A stretch of DNA of 64,000 bases from Cordylochernes scorpioides (lineage: Eukaryota; Arthropoda; Arachnida; Pseudoscorpiones; Chernetidae), in contig CP092880.1 of assembly GCA_030710605.1 (NCBI GenBank), positions 21,013,680-21,077,679 of the forward strand. The letters are read 5' to 3'. Below the pieces are notes generated by a model, which was not told where the DNA came from, ran no database searches, and worked only from the letters and a program-made list of their open reading frames with translations. Below, piece by piece: positions 31,850 to 45,400 of the stretch. Positions within the stretch are counted from its first letter, which is position 1. Each line of letters begins with the position of its first letter. The position numbers were made by a program, and so were the translations under genes.

Positions 31850-32247
31850 TGTAGTAATGTATAGTTGTTGTATCTGTTGGATGAATGTAGTGTGGCATGT
31901 TGGTTTGCAGTCGTGGTGGCCACAATGATTAGAGTGGTTTCAGGCGTGATTGGAATTACACAAAAGGACGAGGCATGTTGGATGGCACCATAGAGATGGC
32001 GAAAGAGTGAGTGTAGCCGGCGCCGGTAGGGGAGAGATCTGTCTAGAGGGGTCTGTCCATCATTGTGTCTCAAAGCCGACTAATCTGTTTGCATGAGAAG
32101 GGGGCATACCCGACTTGTTTTTCGGACCTCTTTCCTCCTTCTGGCATCGACTGTCACTCACTCGAAATTTTATTTGTCACTTTGGCAATTACATTATACA
32201 TTTATACAATACATGGAGACATAGATATATTGGAATATATTACAACA
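31850..32247 (-). repeat. LTR 1 of the three-LTR element
   Basis: Starts TGTAGTAATGTATAGTTG and ends TATTACAACA on the + strand. It differs from LTRs 2 and 3 at 'ggatgaatgtag' against 'ggattatgtag'. Confidence 0.85.
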
Positions 32248-35200
32248 GTTTATGCCCCGGTTGATGAAAATTAGCTTATGGTGATTATAGATGAAATCAT
32301 AAGATAATTATAATGGGGGGAAATAATTTGTATACAAATTGGTTTGATTATAGTATGGGGTTGTAGAATTATAACATTGGGTATGTTATCCTTAATAATA
32401 ATGATTAATAATAAAAAGAGAAATGCTAACAAATAATAATGTTAAGCCCAATGTATAAAAATATATTTAAAAAAAAAAGATTTTTTTTAAATGTAAAGAT
32501 ATAAATATAAATTTGGGTGATTATATACAGCATTGAATGTTGAAATTAATAATTGAAAGTGCATTGAATTATAGGGTGAGCTAATTTAAAAAGTCTAGAT
32601 AGGTGGACATAGAATAGATTCTGATACTGCGATGCAATGCGACGTTATGGGATCGTAGGCATTGGTCCATCTACACGATATGGGCTGTTCTATCAGACGG
32701 ATTTGGAAATAGGTGGTGGAAGCTTTGGTCGAGAAAAAGAGTGAGAGAGAGAATCGTTCTGTCGCATAAAAAAAAAAACGATTTGGCCGCGGTAAGGCAG
32801 TGAAAGTGAGGTGATCGAAAAAAAAAAAAAAAAAGAATTGCCCGAATGTGAGAAAAAAGAAAAAGGGGCGATAATGCTCGAACCGGGCCGTGAATGAAAA
32901 AAAACTCATCTAACTAGCTGCTCAAGTTCGACTGTTGGGAAGGTTACAGCGAAGAAGCGTTTGTAGTTAAGATGGAATAAATGTGAGAAATCAAAGTTCT
33001 AGCGGATAGTAACGATCTCTCTGATAAGGTATGGGCTGAGATGCCGTGAGAATTTGGTGGGTAATGGTGTCGATGCATTTTCTGAAATTTTAACTTAAAA
33101 ATCTGAAAATAGGATTTAAAAATTGAAGTTGAGAAAAAAAATAAAATTGAAAATTGTGTGTGATGAATGTTGGTACAATATTATAAAAAGTAAAAATGAT
33201 TATAAACATTGAAGATTAAAAATAAAAGTTATCATCTCGATTGTTCATATAAAAATAAAAAGACAAAAGTTGAAACAAAAAAAAAAAAAACTCGAAATAT
33301 AATTGAAATAAATAATTAATAAATATGCGAAATATTAAAAAGAGGTATAGTATTTGAAATGATTAAAGATAGAAAAGTAATATGTGATATGAAAAGAGAG
33401 TAACAATACTAATTAATTTTAAAGAAGGAAATATATAGAACAGTTGGTGTTCAAGCCAAAACAATCTTTAAGTATACAGGGATTGACATTGATGTAGTTG
33501 ATAGAACCTATGGTGATGTGTTAGTTGTGATGTGCTATATGTTTATGGCATGGGGAATTTAGTTAGCTCGGTGTTCATACGTCGATGTACTTCGACATAA
33601 GTTTGACTAGGTAAATAAATGTTTGTTCACGAAGTGTTAGGCCAGATATGCTCTATTAGATAAGACTTGCGACGTGGACACGCTTTCGAGAGAGAAAAAG
33701 GAGAAAAAAAAAGATAAAAGTGTCACAGAAAAAATGAAGGCATAATGTAGCCTGGTAAAAGTGAAAAAAAAATAGTGTTGTCGAGTCGCTGTGACACGTG
33801 CGAAAAAAAAATTGTAAATGGAAAGGCGTCACGTGAAATCGTTGTTTGGGTAAATAATCCAGCCTAATTCATCATGAACAACAAGTTTACTGAAGTCATA
33901 GGTGGTGGTTGTACGAGATTTTGTGAATGTTGGTGTTTAATTGTGAACGAGAGAGAAAAATTTCGCTAAGTGGGAAGCGAGTGTAAATTTTACGTTTGAA
34001 ATACATTGGTAGCGGGGACATGTAGAAGTTGGCTGGCGGTGACCTAGCTTTTGGGGGAATTGAACGGTCCCGCGTTATATTTAACCTTTGTTGTTGAAGG
34101 AAAGATGGTTGATTAGTGATGATTTTGAAATTTTGTTAATTTATATTGGAAAAAGGATTTTGAAAAGGAATGTTGATAAGGTAGCGAAAATCATCAATGG
34201 AATAAGGAAATGGAAATATAGCAAAACCTTTTTTTTTTTTTGAGACGTTTACACGTAATGGTGTAGATGGAATAAAAAACAATTTTGCGAAATTTAATCA
34301 TAAAATGGGTGTAGGTAAAGGTGAAAAAGATGGAGGAAAATGTGAGGGTGATATATATTGCAATTTATGTTTGAAATTCAAGAGTTTACTTTTTAAAATA
34401 GCGTTGCTATCATTAGTTGGTTTGTGGAATAGAATGTTTTTATAGAAGGAACAATGGTGAAAAGGGCATTACACTGGGTGAGGTGAGTTGGTATTTGAGA
34501 AGGCAGTTGTGATGAGGACATGGGGAAACTTTCTAAGTGTTGGCTATATATTGTTTTTAGTTGGTAGCAGGCGTACATTTTTAAAATAACAAAAACTTGA
34601 ATTTTTTCTTTAAATTAGAATTTTGAGTTATAGAAGGTTTTATTTTGAAAATGACATTATTCAAAATGAATATGTAAAAAGGGGTTTAAAGTCTAAAGGT
34701 TGGTTGAGAAGAGCTGAAAACATTAAGTATAAAATTATTTTGAAAAATGTGTAAAATGAAGTGGTTTTTTTTTTGGTCATAAAAATGGAATTATAGTTTT
34801 TATAATATGGAGATTTAAAAGTAAATGAAACTGAAATGGTTAAATTACTATAGGTTAACTGGCATATAATGAAGCAATATAGGTGATTGATAGACTTAGA
34901 ATTTTATGATGTGGATACAATCAATTTTTTTTGAAATTTAGATAAAATATGACACAAGAAAAAAAAAAAATTGCATAAATGAAATGGAGCATGGATGTCA
35001 ATTGGTAGGGGCTAAAATTATAAAAGAAATAATTGTAATAAAAATATACTTGAAACTTGAATACTCGTGAAAACAGGTTCAAAATAAGTTGTACTCACTG
35101 TACAAAAATGTTCTTTGGAGTGTAGTCCGAAAGTGATCGTTTATTGATGAGGCCATGGCCCTTGGTGATGGTTGGAGAAGGCGTGAGGGAGGAGAAGTTC

Positions 35201-35450
35201 TCGTCGTCAGGTGGATTGTGGATGTTTGCAGTGAGCACATTGGATTTGTAATGGCGAGTGGTTGAAAGGTTTGTGGCAATTGAAGGTAGGCTATCTACCT
35301 AAGGCTGGAAGCGGTGATGTCTTGGATATATTCCACGAGTTGTGTCACGATGTCCGTGACTGTGGGTGGCATGGTGGTGATCTTCGGCGTCGCTCTGTCC
35401 TCCAGGTTCCATCCTCTTTGCGTTGTCCTCGGTATATCCTGTCGACTTTC
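32248..35450 (-). other. Internal region 1, non-coding
   Basis: Purine-rich on the + strand, with many A-runs. Next to LTR 2, at 35436-35450, it reads TCCTGTCGACTTTC, whose complement contains the PBS-like AGTCGACAGGAT. A short - strand ORF just inside the PBS (MPPTVTDIVTQLVEYIQDI) might be a remnant gag start. This is a guess from position only. Confidence 0.75.
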
Positions 35451-35847
35451 TGTAGTAATGTATAGTTGTTGTATCTGTTGGATTATGTAGTGTGGCATGT
35501 TGGTTTGCAGTCGTGGTGGCCACAATGATCAGAGTGGTTTCAGGCGTGATTGGAATTACACAAAAGGACGAGGCATGTTGGATGGCACCATAGAGATGGC
35601 GAAAGAGTGAGTGTAGCCGGCGCCGGTAGGGGAGAGATCTGTCTAGAGGGGTCTGTCCATCATTGTGTCTCAAAGCCGACTAATCTGTTTGCATGAGAAG
35701 GGGGCATACCCGACTTGTTTTTCGGACCTCTTTCCTCCTTCTGGCATCGACTGTCACTCACTCGAAATTTTATTTGTCACTTTGGCAATTACATTATACA
35801 TTTATACAATACATGGAGACATAGATATATTGGAATATATTACAACA
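35451..35847 (-). repeat. LTR 2 (central, shared)
   Basis: It serves as the boundary of both internal copies and differs from LTR 3 by one base noticed ('ctcactcg' against 'ctcaatcg'). Confidence 0.85.
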
Positions 35848-38800
35848 GTTTATGCCCCGGTTGATGAAAATTAGCTTATGGTGATTATAGATGAAATCAT
35901 AAGATAATTATAATGGGGGGAAATAATTTGTATACAAATTGGTTTGATTATAGTATGGGGTTGTAGAATTATAACATTGGGTATGTTATCCTTAATAATA
36001 ATGATTAATAATAAAAAGAGAAATGCTAACAAATAATAATGTTAAGCCCAATGTATAAAAATATATTTAAAAAAAAAAAGATTTTTTTTAAATGTAAAGA
36101 TATAAATATAAATTTGGGTGATTATATACAGCATTGAATGTTGAAATTAATAATTGAAAGTGCATTGAATTATAGGGTGAGCTAATTTAAAAAGTCTAGA
36201 TAGGTGGACATAGAATAGATTCTGATACTGCGATGCAATGCGACGTTATGGGATCGTAGGCATTGGTCCATCTACACGATATGGGCTGTTCTATCAGACG
36301 GATTTGGAAATAGGTGGTGGAAGCTTTGGTCGAGAAAAAGAGTGAGAGAGAGAATCGTTCTGTCGCATAAAAAAAAAACGATTTGGCCGCGGTAAGGCAG
36401 TGAAAGTGAGGTGATCGAAAAAAAAAAAAAAAAAAGAATTGCCCGAATGTGAGAAAAAAGAAAAAGGGGCGATAATGCTCGAACCGGGCCGTGAATGAAA
36501 AAAAACTCATCTAACTAGCTGCTCAAGTTCGACTGTTGGGAAGGTTACAGCGAAGAAGCGTTTGTAGTTAAGATGGAATAAATGTGAGAAATCAAAGTTC
36601 TAGCGGATAGTAACGATCTCTCTGATAAGGTATGGGCTGAGATGCCGTGAGAATTTGGTGGGTAATGGTGTCGATGCATTTTCTGAAATTTTAACTTAAA
36701 AATCTGAAAATAGGATTTAAAAATTGAAGTTGAGAAAAAAAATAAAATTGAAAATTGTGTGTGATGAATGTTGGTACAATATTATAAAAAGTAAAAATGA
36801 TTATAAACATTGAAGATTAAAAATAAAAGTTATCATCTCGATTGTTCATATAAAAATAAAAAGACAAAAGTTGAAACAAAAAAAAAAAAAACTCGAAATA
36901 TAATTGAAATAAATAATTAATAAATATGCGAAATATTAAAAAGAGGTATAGTATTTGAAATGATTAAAGATAGAAAAGTAATATGTGATATGAAAAGAGA
37001 GTAACAATACTAATTAATTTTAAAGAAGGAAATATATAGAACAGTTGGTGTTCAAGCCAAAACAATCTTTAAGTATACAGGGATTGACATTGATGTAGTT
37101 GATAGAACCTATGGTGATGTGTTAGTTGTGATGTGCTATATGTTTATGGCATGGGGAATTTAGTTAGCTCGGTGTTCATACGTCGATGTACTTCGACATA
37201 AGTTTGACTAGGTAAATAAATGTTTGTTCACGAAGTGTTAGGCCAGATATGCTCTATTAGATAAGACTTGCGACGTGGACACGCTTTCGAGAGAGAAAAA
37301 GGAGAAAAAAAAAGATAAAAGTGTCACAGAAAAAATGAAGGCATAATGTAGCCTGGTAAAAGTGAAAAAAAATAGTGTTGTCGAGTCGCTGTGACACGTG
37401 CGAAAAAAAAAATTGTAAATGGAAAGGCGTCACGTGAAATCGTTGTTTGGGTAAATAATCCAGCCTAATTCATCATGAACAACAAGTTTACTGAAGTCAT
37501 AGGTGGTGGTTGTACGAGATTTTGTGAATGTTGGTGTTTAATTGTGAACGAGAGAGAAAAATTTCGCTAAGTGGGAAGCGAGTGTAAATTTTACGTTTGA
37601 AATACATTGGTAGCGGGGACATGTAGAAGTTGGCTGGCGGTGACCTAGCTTTTGGGGGAATTGAACGGTCCCGCGTTATATTTAACCTTTGTTGTTGAAG
37701 GAAAGATGGTTGATTAGTGATGATTTTGAAATTTTGTTAATTTATATTGGAAAAAGGATTTTGAAAAGGAATGTTGATAAGGTAGCGAAAATCATCAATG
37801 GAATAAGGAAATGGAAATATAGCAAAACCTTTTTTTTTTTTTGAGACGTTTACACGTAATGGTGTAGATGGAATAAAAAACAATTTTGCGAAATTTAATC
37901 ATAAAATGGGTGTAGGTAAAGGTGAAAAAGATGGAGGAAAATGTGAGGGTGATATATATTGCAATTTATGTTTGAAATTCAAGAGTTTACTTTTTAAAAT
38001 AGCGTTGCTATCATTAGTTGGTTTGTGGAATAGAATGTTTTTATAGAAGGAACAATGGTGAAAAGGGCATTACACTGGGTGAGGTGAGTTGGTATTTGAG
38101 AAGGCAGTTGTGATGAGGACATGGGGAAACTTTCTAAGTGTTGGCTATATATTGTTTTTAGTTGGTAGCAGGCGTACATTTTTAAAATAACAAAAACTTG
38201 AATTTTTTCTTTAAATTAGAATTTTGAGTTATAGAAGGTTTTATTTTGAAAATGACATTATTCAAAATGAATATGTAAAAAGGGGTTTAAAGTCTAAAGG
38301 TTGGTTGAGAAGAGCTGAAAACATTAAGTATAAAATTATTTTGAAAAATGTGTAAAATGAAGTGGTTTTTTTTTTGGTCATAAAAATGGAATTATAGTTT
38401 TTATAATATGGAGATTTAAAAGTAAATGAAACTGAAATGGTTAAATTACTATAGGTTAACTGGCATATAATGAAGCAATATAGGTGATTGATAGACTTAG
38501 AATTTTATGATGTGGATACAATCAATTTTTTTTGAAATTTAGATAAAATATGACACAAGAAAAAAAAAATTGCATAAATGAAATGGAGCATGGATGTCAA
38601 TTGGTAGGGGCTAAAATTATAAAAGAAATAATTGTAATAAAAATATACTTGAAACTTGAATACTCGTGAAAACAGGTTCAAAATAAGTTGTACTCACTGT
38701 ACAAAAATGTTCTTTGGAGTGTAGTCCGAAAGTGATCGTTTATTGATGAGGCCATGGCCCTTGGTGATGGTTGGAGAAGGCGTGAGGGAGGAGAAGTTCT

Positions 38801-39049
38801 CGTCGTCAGGTGGATTGTGGATGTTTGCAGTGAGCACATTGGATTTGTAATGGCGAGTGGTTGAAAGGTTTGTGGCAATTGAAGGTAGGCTATCTACCTA
38901 AGGCTGGAAGCGGTGATGTCTTGGATATATTCCACGAGTTGTGTCACGATGTCCGTGACTGTGGGTGGCATGGTGGTGATCTTCGGCGTCGCTCTGTCCT
39001 CCAGGTTCCATCCTCTTTGCGTTGTCCTCGGTATATCCTGTCGACTTTC
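35848..39049 (-). other. Internal region 2, non-coding
   Basis: A near-copy of 32248-35450 with the same PBS-like word beside LTR 3. Confidence 0.85.
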
Positions 39050-39446
39050 TGTAGTAATGTATAGTTGTTGTATCTGTTGGATTATGTAGTGTGGCATGTT
39101 GGTTTGCAGTCGTGGTGGCCACAATGATCAGAGTGGTTTCAGGCGTGATTGGAATTACACAAAAGGACGAGGCATGTTGGATGGCACCATAGAGATGGCG
39201 AAAGAGTGAGTGTAGCCGGCGCCGGTAGGGGAGAGATCTGTCTAGAGGGGTCTGTCCATCATTGTGTCTCAAAGCCGACTAATCTGTTTGCATGAGAAGG
39301 GGGCATACCCGACTTGTTTTTCGGACCTCTTTCCTCCTTCTGGCATCGACTGTCACTCAATCGAAATTTTATTTGTCACTTTGGCAATTACATTATACAT
39401 TTATACAATACATGGAGACATAGATATATTGGAATATATTACAACA
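39050..39446 (-). repeat. LTR 3, ending in (TA)n
   Basis: Ends ATTACAACA and then passes into TATATATATA, matching the (TA)n before LTR 1. Confidence 0.85.
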
Positions 39447-39690
39447 TATATATATATATATATATCATAATTTGTATAATATCATGAATAAGTATGTAAA
39501 TATGTTAATCTCGTGTTAAAATGTAAATATACACATTCATCCATCTATAAAAACTGTACAAAAATAAACGTGGCAGACATCGCGGGCGAATGCTACGGCA
39601 TGTCGCTGTTCACTTGGCTGGAACTAATTCTTGGAGATTGTAAGCATAACGGTTGCACCCTTCCATTCCATCACGACATATATATATATA
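39447..39690. other. 244-bp spacer between two large LTR insertions
   Basis: (TA)n on both sides encloses about 210 bp beginning TCATAATTTGTATAATAT and ending CATCACGACA. The start resembles the complement of the right end of the LTR-like block at 4585-5521. It may be a small third LTR remnant. Confidence 0.4.
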
Positions 39691-40463
39691 TGAAATAATG
39701 TTGAAGTCCTGGTAGCTCTTGTTGTACTGTGTTGACCCAGAGGAACAGTCAGCATGTAGAGTTTTCCAGTACCTCTCTGCACCTTGGAAGACCTTTAAAA
39801 GTTCTCACAAAATACAGGCAGTCGTGGTCGAGGCAGAGTGGAAAGCTGGGGATATCCACACAAAAAACGAAGACACAGTTGCACTAAGAAAGTTCCGTAA
39901 ACAGATAAAAGTTGAGCCAGGAGCGAAAGATGGAGACATAGAAGTTTCTTGCTCGTCTACATGATAGTTGAGATCGACATAAGGTACGACCGACGTGAGC
40001 TGACGCTAAGGGTGAACTAAACTCAACTGACTGAACTGTACTGAGCTGTCAAGCCACTGTAAGGTGATGATTTATAGGTTAAAGACGGGGTGACCTTATG
40101 TGACAGGGGCGTTTGAGAAAGGGCGCCTTTACCTGTCCAGGTGTGAGAGGGGTCTCTGCATTCCACCACATGTGACAGTGTGGGTGGCCTGTCGTGGGAA
40201 CTGTGAATCTACCTGATTTATGACTCCCATCTTTAGACTCTGTTGTTTTGGCAATTCTATGCTCGATCTCTGCTTTAGCTCAACTATTAAATCTATTACA
40301 GAATTTATTTATTTATCCACTTTGTACAAATTACATTACATAGGTGATGCAATGACACAGATTAATCATGCGCATAATTATTTATAGATGTGTCTCTATA
40401 TACAACATGACAATCTTGTTATAAGTTATCTACACAATATGAGGTTGTTGTTTTAAATTACCA
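39691..40463 (-). repeat. 3' LTR, 773 bp
   Basis: TG...CA ends (TGAAATAATG and AAATTACCA on the + strand). Near 40303-40316, AATTTATTTATTTATCC is the complement of a poly(A)-signal run. The 81-codon + strand ORF in it is an LTR reading with no known domain. Confidence 0.9.
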
Positions 40464-42423
40464 TAGATGGGCCCCGGGAGTGAAAGGGTTTATCCGGGTT
40501 TAGGCGGGTAAAGCCTCTCTAACACAGGTAAGTAATTAAAATTTCTTTTAATTAATTTAAACTGTGAGGGTTAAAAAGGGCTATAACAAGATGATATTTG
40601 TTGGATATATAAAAGTGAAATAAAAATGACATTGTGTTTGATTAACAAAAAAGATGATTAAAATAAAATGATGACATAAAAATTCACATTCTAAGAGAAT
40701 ATTGGTGGGCGTTGGACAGGGTTAGTAGTTAAAGAATAAGCAATTGTGAGATTTACACATGCAATCAAATACTTAGGTCCAGGTGCAAAGCGAGGATATG
40801 GACTTGAGCGTCTTCCTAGGCAATGTTTCACCTGTGATCCTGTATAGGGTAACAGTGCTTTGTCACAATTGTAGTGTTATTGGGTTGAAAAGTTGTTGAA
40901 GAATATGTAATTGTTAGAAGTGCCCATGTAAACCAAATACTCAGATCCAGGTGCAAAGCGAGGATATAGACTTGAGCTGTCTTCCTTGGCAATGTTTCAC
41001 TTGCGATCCTATATAAGGGTTACAGTGTTTTGTCACAATTTTAGGATTATTGGGTTAAAAGTTGTTGAAGAAAAGTTGCTTATTAATATGATTGAGAAAG
41101 GAGTGAAATAGAGCCATGCGATAAGTAGAATTGTAGCGACAGTAGGTGATCTGACTTGACTCGAAATCAAAGGTTGAATGTGGTCCGCTAGAGCTGAAAA
41201 AAAAGTTGAAAGTTGAAAAAAGTGAACGCTTTGTGTATACGTTGGTGATTTGCTCTGCGGATGAAATGAAATAAACTCTTGAAGCTTGTTCAGACCAGAA
41301 GTTTGGATTTGTAAGTCTGGGGAACTGTGTTCAAGGCGTTTGTTGAATTACGAAATCAAAAAATAAATTGTCAAGCAGTGCTGTCGTTTTTCTACATTGA
41401 TGTGACGCAATGACTGAAAAGATAGTGATGAAAAATATAGGGGATTGGTTAAAGAATATGATTGTTGAAAACGATTGTTGTAGATGCCCGATAGTGGATG
41501 ATAAACCTTGTCAGATAATAAAGGTATTTAAACAAATAAAATATAGTGAATAGAAATATAGAAATATGATTGCGGGTACAAAAAGTGTAAGTGGACAAAA
41601 TTAAACCTGTAATATATAAAATATATAATAAATAATAAAATAAAAATAATTTTTGAAACAATTAGATGTTTTACAATACTAAAATAATATCATGAAAAAT
41701 AAAAGTAAATTTGATTAAAGGTTTTTTTTTTTTTAAATGTTGGATTAAAAAATTTGTTTATATAATTGAAAGGTGAAAATAAAAATAATTATTCAAGATT
41801 TTATACAAAAATTCAAATATAATTAAAGGTTATTAATGATTGGATAAATTTTAAGTAGTGTAAAATTGAACAAAAATTGTCTCTTTTTAAGAAAAGTTAC
41901 AGTTGTGGTGTGTGACTAGATCATATCCCTTTGGTAAACATCGGTGTTTTGATGATTCTCTGAAGCGGGAATATGTGAAATGATCCCTTCGTTTGTCCAC
42001 AATGTTGGTATGCAGAGAATGATTTCTCTTTCGCGTTATAAAGTCTATATAAGACTTAACCAAATTGTTTTAATTGGTGTTATCAATTAACATGTAAAAT
42101 GTTTAATGTATGTTGTGTGTGTTGTGATATCTCGTTGGTGAGATTCTCGAGGAAATCTAAATGATTAGTATGAAACATGTGTTCAAACTGGCGTCATGAA
42201 GCTAGCGTTCAAGATGACTGCTTGAGGGGGGAGAGAAGATATTCTCAAAAGATAACAGTGACCAAGGGAGCGACGTCAAAATGGGCGTCCACTTCCCCCT
42301 TTTTTTTTTCACGGAAATTCTATTTTTGGGGTGGTCACACATGTGGGATGGCTTGCTATGTTTGAGATTTACTCGAAACTGACTTTCTCTCTCTTCTTTT
42401 GTTGAGTTTGGCATATTTCTTGC
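40464..42423 (-). other. Element 3' non-coding region
   Basis: Two kilobases without a domain-bearing ORF separate pol from the 3' LTR. Two direct repeats of about 150 bp (around 40740-40880 and 40895-41045) share CAGGTGCAAAGCGAGGATAT and 'ggcaatgtttcac'. Next to the LTR, the complement reads CACTCCCGGGGCCCATCTA in the polypurine-tract position, but it is not a classic tract. No env-like gene was recognised. Confidence 0.7.
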
Positions 42424-45400
42424 CTATTTGAAAATACTGGGGTTTAAATGCAAAAAGGGTTGTGAGCTTGTAGGCGGTATAATTCGGCCTAGTTGCGTCT
42501 CGAAGATATCTGGAGTCAAATGATTGAATTCACTGAAATATACATCTTGAGACAATCGCTGTGGGTTTTGAGCAAATCGGGTTTGTGGAGGTGTAATGTA
42601 CAGAACATTCTCTGTGTAATATTTTAATATATTGACATGTATGGTGTCACTGTCTCTATTGAGAGGCTGATTGGGGCGATCTATTCGAACGACATTGGGT
42701 GAAATTATTTCAATTATTTTGTATGGTCCAGTAAAATATGGTGCTAATTTTCCTGTGTCTGGATGTCTGTAATTTTTTACCAAAACAAGATCATTCACTT
42801 CGAAATGTGGTGTTCTGTGCTGCTTATCAAATGTTTCTTTATCTCTTTTATGCTTATTTTGAGTACGAGAGTTTGCTATCTCTCGAGCTATATTTATTTC
42901 GGGGTATGGGTTAAGATGAGTTCTTAGATCTGGGGGGATAACATTGAACATTAAGTAGGTAGGTGGAAAACTTGTGACAGAATGGGGCGTGTTATTGTAC
43001 GTCTGAGTGACGCGCTTAACTAGTTGAGTCCAGGAAGCTTTCGGATTTTCTAGATAAGCTAGTCTGAGCTTGCCTGTAATGGTCGCATTTAAGCGTTCTA
43101 TTGAACCGTTTGCCTGTGGGTTATTGCTGGTAGTTAGTAGAGGTTGTATACCATGCGTTATTAGAAATTTACGGAATTTTTCTGAGGTAAAAGCGGGCGC
43201 TCTGTCAGATAACAGACGTTTTGGAGATCCTTGCTGTAGTACCGTTTTGAGGGTTTGTATGTATGTTAGGGTACTGGTGGACTTCGATGGAAAGGTCCAA
43301 GCATATCGCGTTAAATGATCCACTATTACGTGTATATATGTCTTGGAGTGTCCATATTTCGAAAATCCAGCTATGGTATCTATAGAGATTAAGTCGAATG
43401 GTTGTTGAGGTGGTGGAATTTGTCCAAGGGCACCATAGGGTTTACCTTTGGGCCTTTTAATGATTTGGCAGGTGTGACACGACTTGACAAATTTTTCTAT
43501 AGATTTAGAGATACCTTTCCAGTAGTACTGGGCAGTAATTATGCGGGTCATCTGAGAGATGCCTGGGTGGTTATATTCTTGGTGAACTTTATTCATTAGA
43601 GTATGTTGCAGGGATTCGGGAATTATTATTTTAATTACACCTTTTCGGGTAATGGTATGTAAGCCGTTTGTATCAATGTTGAAGGGGGATGCTGTTGGTT
43701 GATGTTGTTTGATAATATCAGCACTGACAAATCCTACAAAGGGGTTTCGTGATAACAAATCTGCTTCGTACTGTTGGCTGCCTTTGAGGTAGTGGATTTC
43801 GTAATTATAGGTAGATAGTCTCAGGCTCCATCTAAAGAGTCGTCCTGACGGATTTTTTATAGTTTTAAGCCATTGTAAAGCTTGGTGATCTGTGTATATG
43901 GTGAATTTTATACCGGTGAGGTATATTCGGAATTTGTCTACACTTTCGACGATGGCGAGGCACTCGAGTTCGGAAACGGTGTAGTTTCTCTCATGTGCTC
44001 TAAGGGCGCGGCTGAAATATTGTACAGGATGTACTTGTCCGTCTGGATGTACCTGTTTGAGTATGCCTGCGATCCCTTGGGTGGATGCGTCGCAATAAAG
44101 GCGGCAGGGTAAACCGACTTGATATAAGTGTAGTACTGGTTTACTGGTTAAACTCTCTTTGAGAGTGGTGAAAGCTTGTTGACAATCTGGGTCCCAATTC
44201 CATTTCACATCTTTTTTAAGTAGTTTATTTAAAGGTGCTCGTAAGCGGGCATAATCTGGTATAAACTTATTATACACGTTCACTGCTCCTAAAAATGATT
44301 GTAATGTCTTTTGATTGGTAGGTGGTTTGATGGCACTTATGGTATCAAGGTTGCGCGTCTGTGGTGCATAAGTACCTGCGGTAACAGTGTATCCTAAGAA
44401 ATCTATATTTGTTTTAAAAAACGAACATTTGTTATAATTGAGTTTGATGTTTTCGTGTTGACATACCGTTAGAAATTGTTGTAGGTGTTGTAGATGATCC
44501 TCTAAGGTGTCAGAAAAAATAATGAAATCGTCGAAGTAATGGGTAACAAAATTTAGTTTATATTTTTGCATGACCTGGTTTATGGCACGATGGTATATCT
44601 GTGGCGAATTTTTAAATCCGTAAGGAAGTCTACAAAATTCGTACTGACTATCCAACGTCACGAAAGCTAGTAGATTACGTGAGTTAGGTTCTACTTCCAC
44701 TTGCCAATATGCGGATGCTATATCTACAGAAGAGTAGTATTTGGCTTTCGACAATTTGTCAAGAATGGTTTCTATTAAAGGTAAAGGATGTACGTCTGGA
44801 GCGATGATTTCATTGAGTTTTCTGTAATCAATACAGAAACGTTTCGTTTTGTCACGTTTTGTAACAAGAGTTATTGGACTGGCATAAGGTAAAACTGACG
44901 GGGCAATAATTCCATGTTGGAGCATTTGCTCTATTTGGGTTTGTATTTCTTGTTGGTCGTGTAGTGGCACTCTATATGGGCGTAATGCTATTATTTTATC
45001 TGTGGTGGTATTGATTTTTACCGGTGGTATGTTCAATTTGGGCACATTGTATTTATTAGTAGAGAACACATGCGAGAATTCATATAGAATTCGGTGGAGT
45101 TCGTGTGGACAATGTTCTAACTGAGGTGTCGCATTAGAAGGTATAGAAATCTCAATATCATGGGTAGGAGATATAGTGGGTGAAACAATAGTGGGGGAAC
45201 ATATAATTGGGGTAGGGTCCGCCACGTGTAAACAGGATTGGTTCGAGGGGAAGGTGGTAAAAATATCCGTTTTTCTCGGTTGAGTGGGACATAAATCCTG
45301 TTTGCACTTGGTGAACTTATAGACATTCGTTGGGAGAGCATCATTATTTTGATAAATTTGGAGATTATTAAAATCTATGATTAATTTAAATATTTTAAGG

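Larger units (their letters stand above)
31850..39446 (-). mobile_element. Non-coding LTR element in three-LTR tandem form
   Basis: The order is LTR (398 bp), internal (3,203 bp), LTR (397 bp), internal (3,202 bp), LTR (397 bp). Each LTR starts TG and ends CA, and the array is inserted in (TA)n. The PBS-like word AGTCGACAGGAT next to each LTR fixes the orientation as - strand. The two internal regions are almost identical, differing mostly in A-run lengths. No gag, protease, RT or integrase is seen, and the longest ORF is 124 codons crossing the LTR edge. This fits a large non-autonomous retrotransposon derivative that depends on another element's enzymes. The + strand is strongly purine-rich throughout. 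Confidence 0.88.

Noticed and set aside
40464-42423. Possible env gene between pol and the 3' LTR
   Set aside because: No long ORF, signal peptide or membrane segment was found on the - strand here. The region is repetitive and AT-rich.
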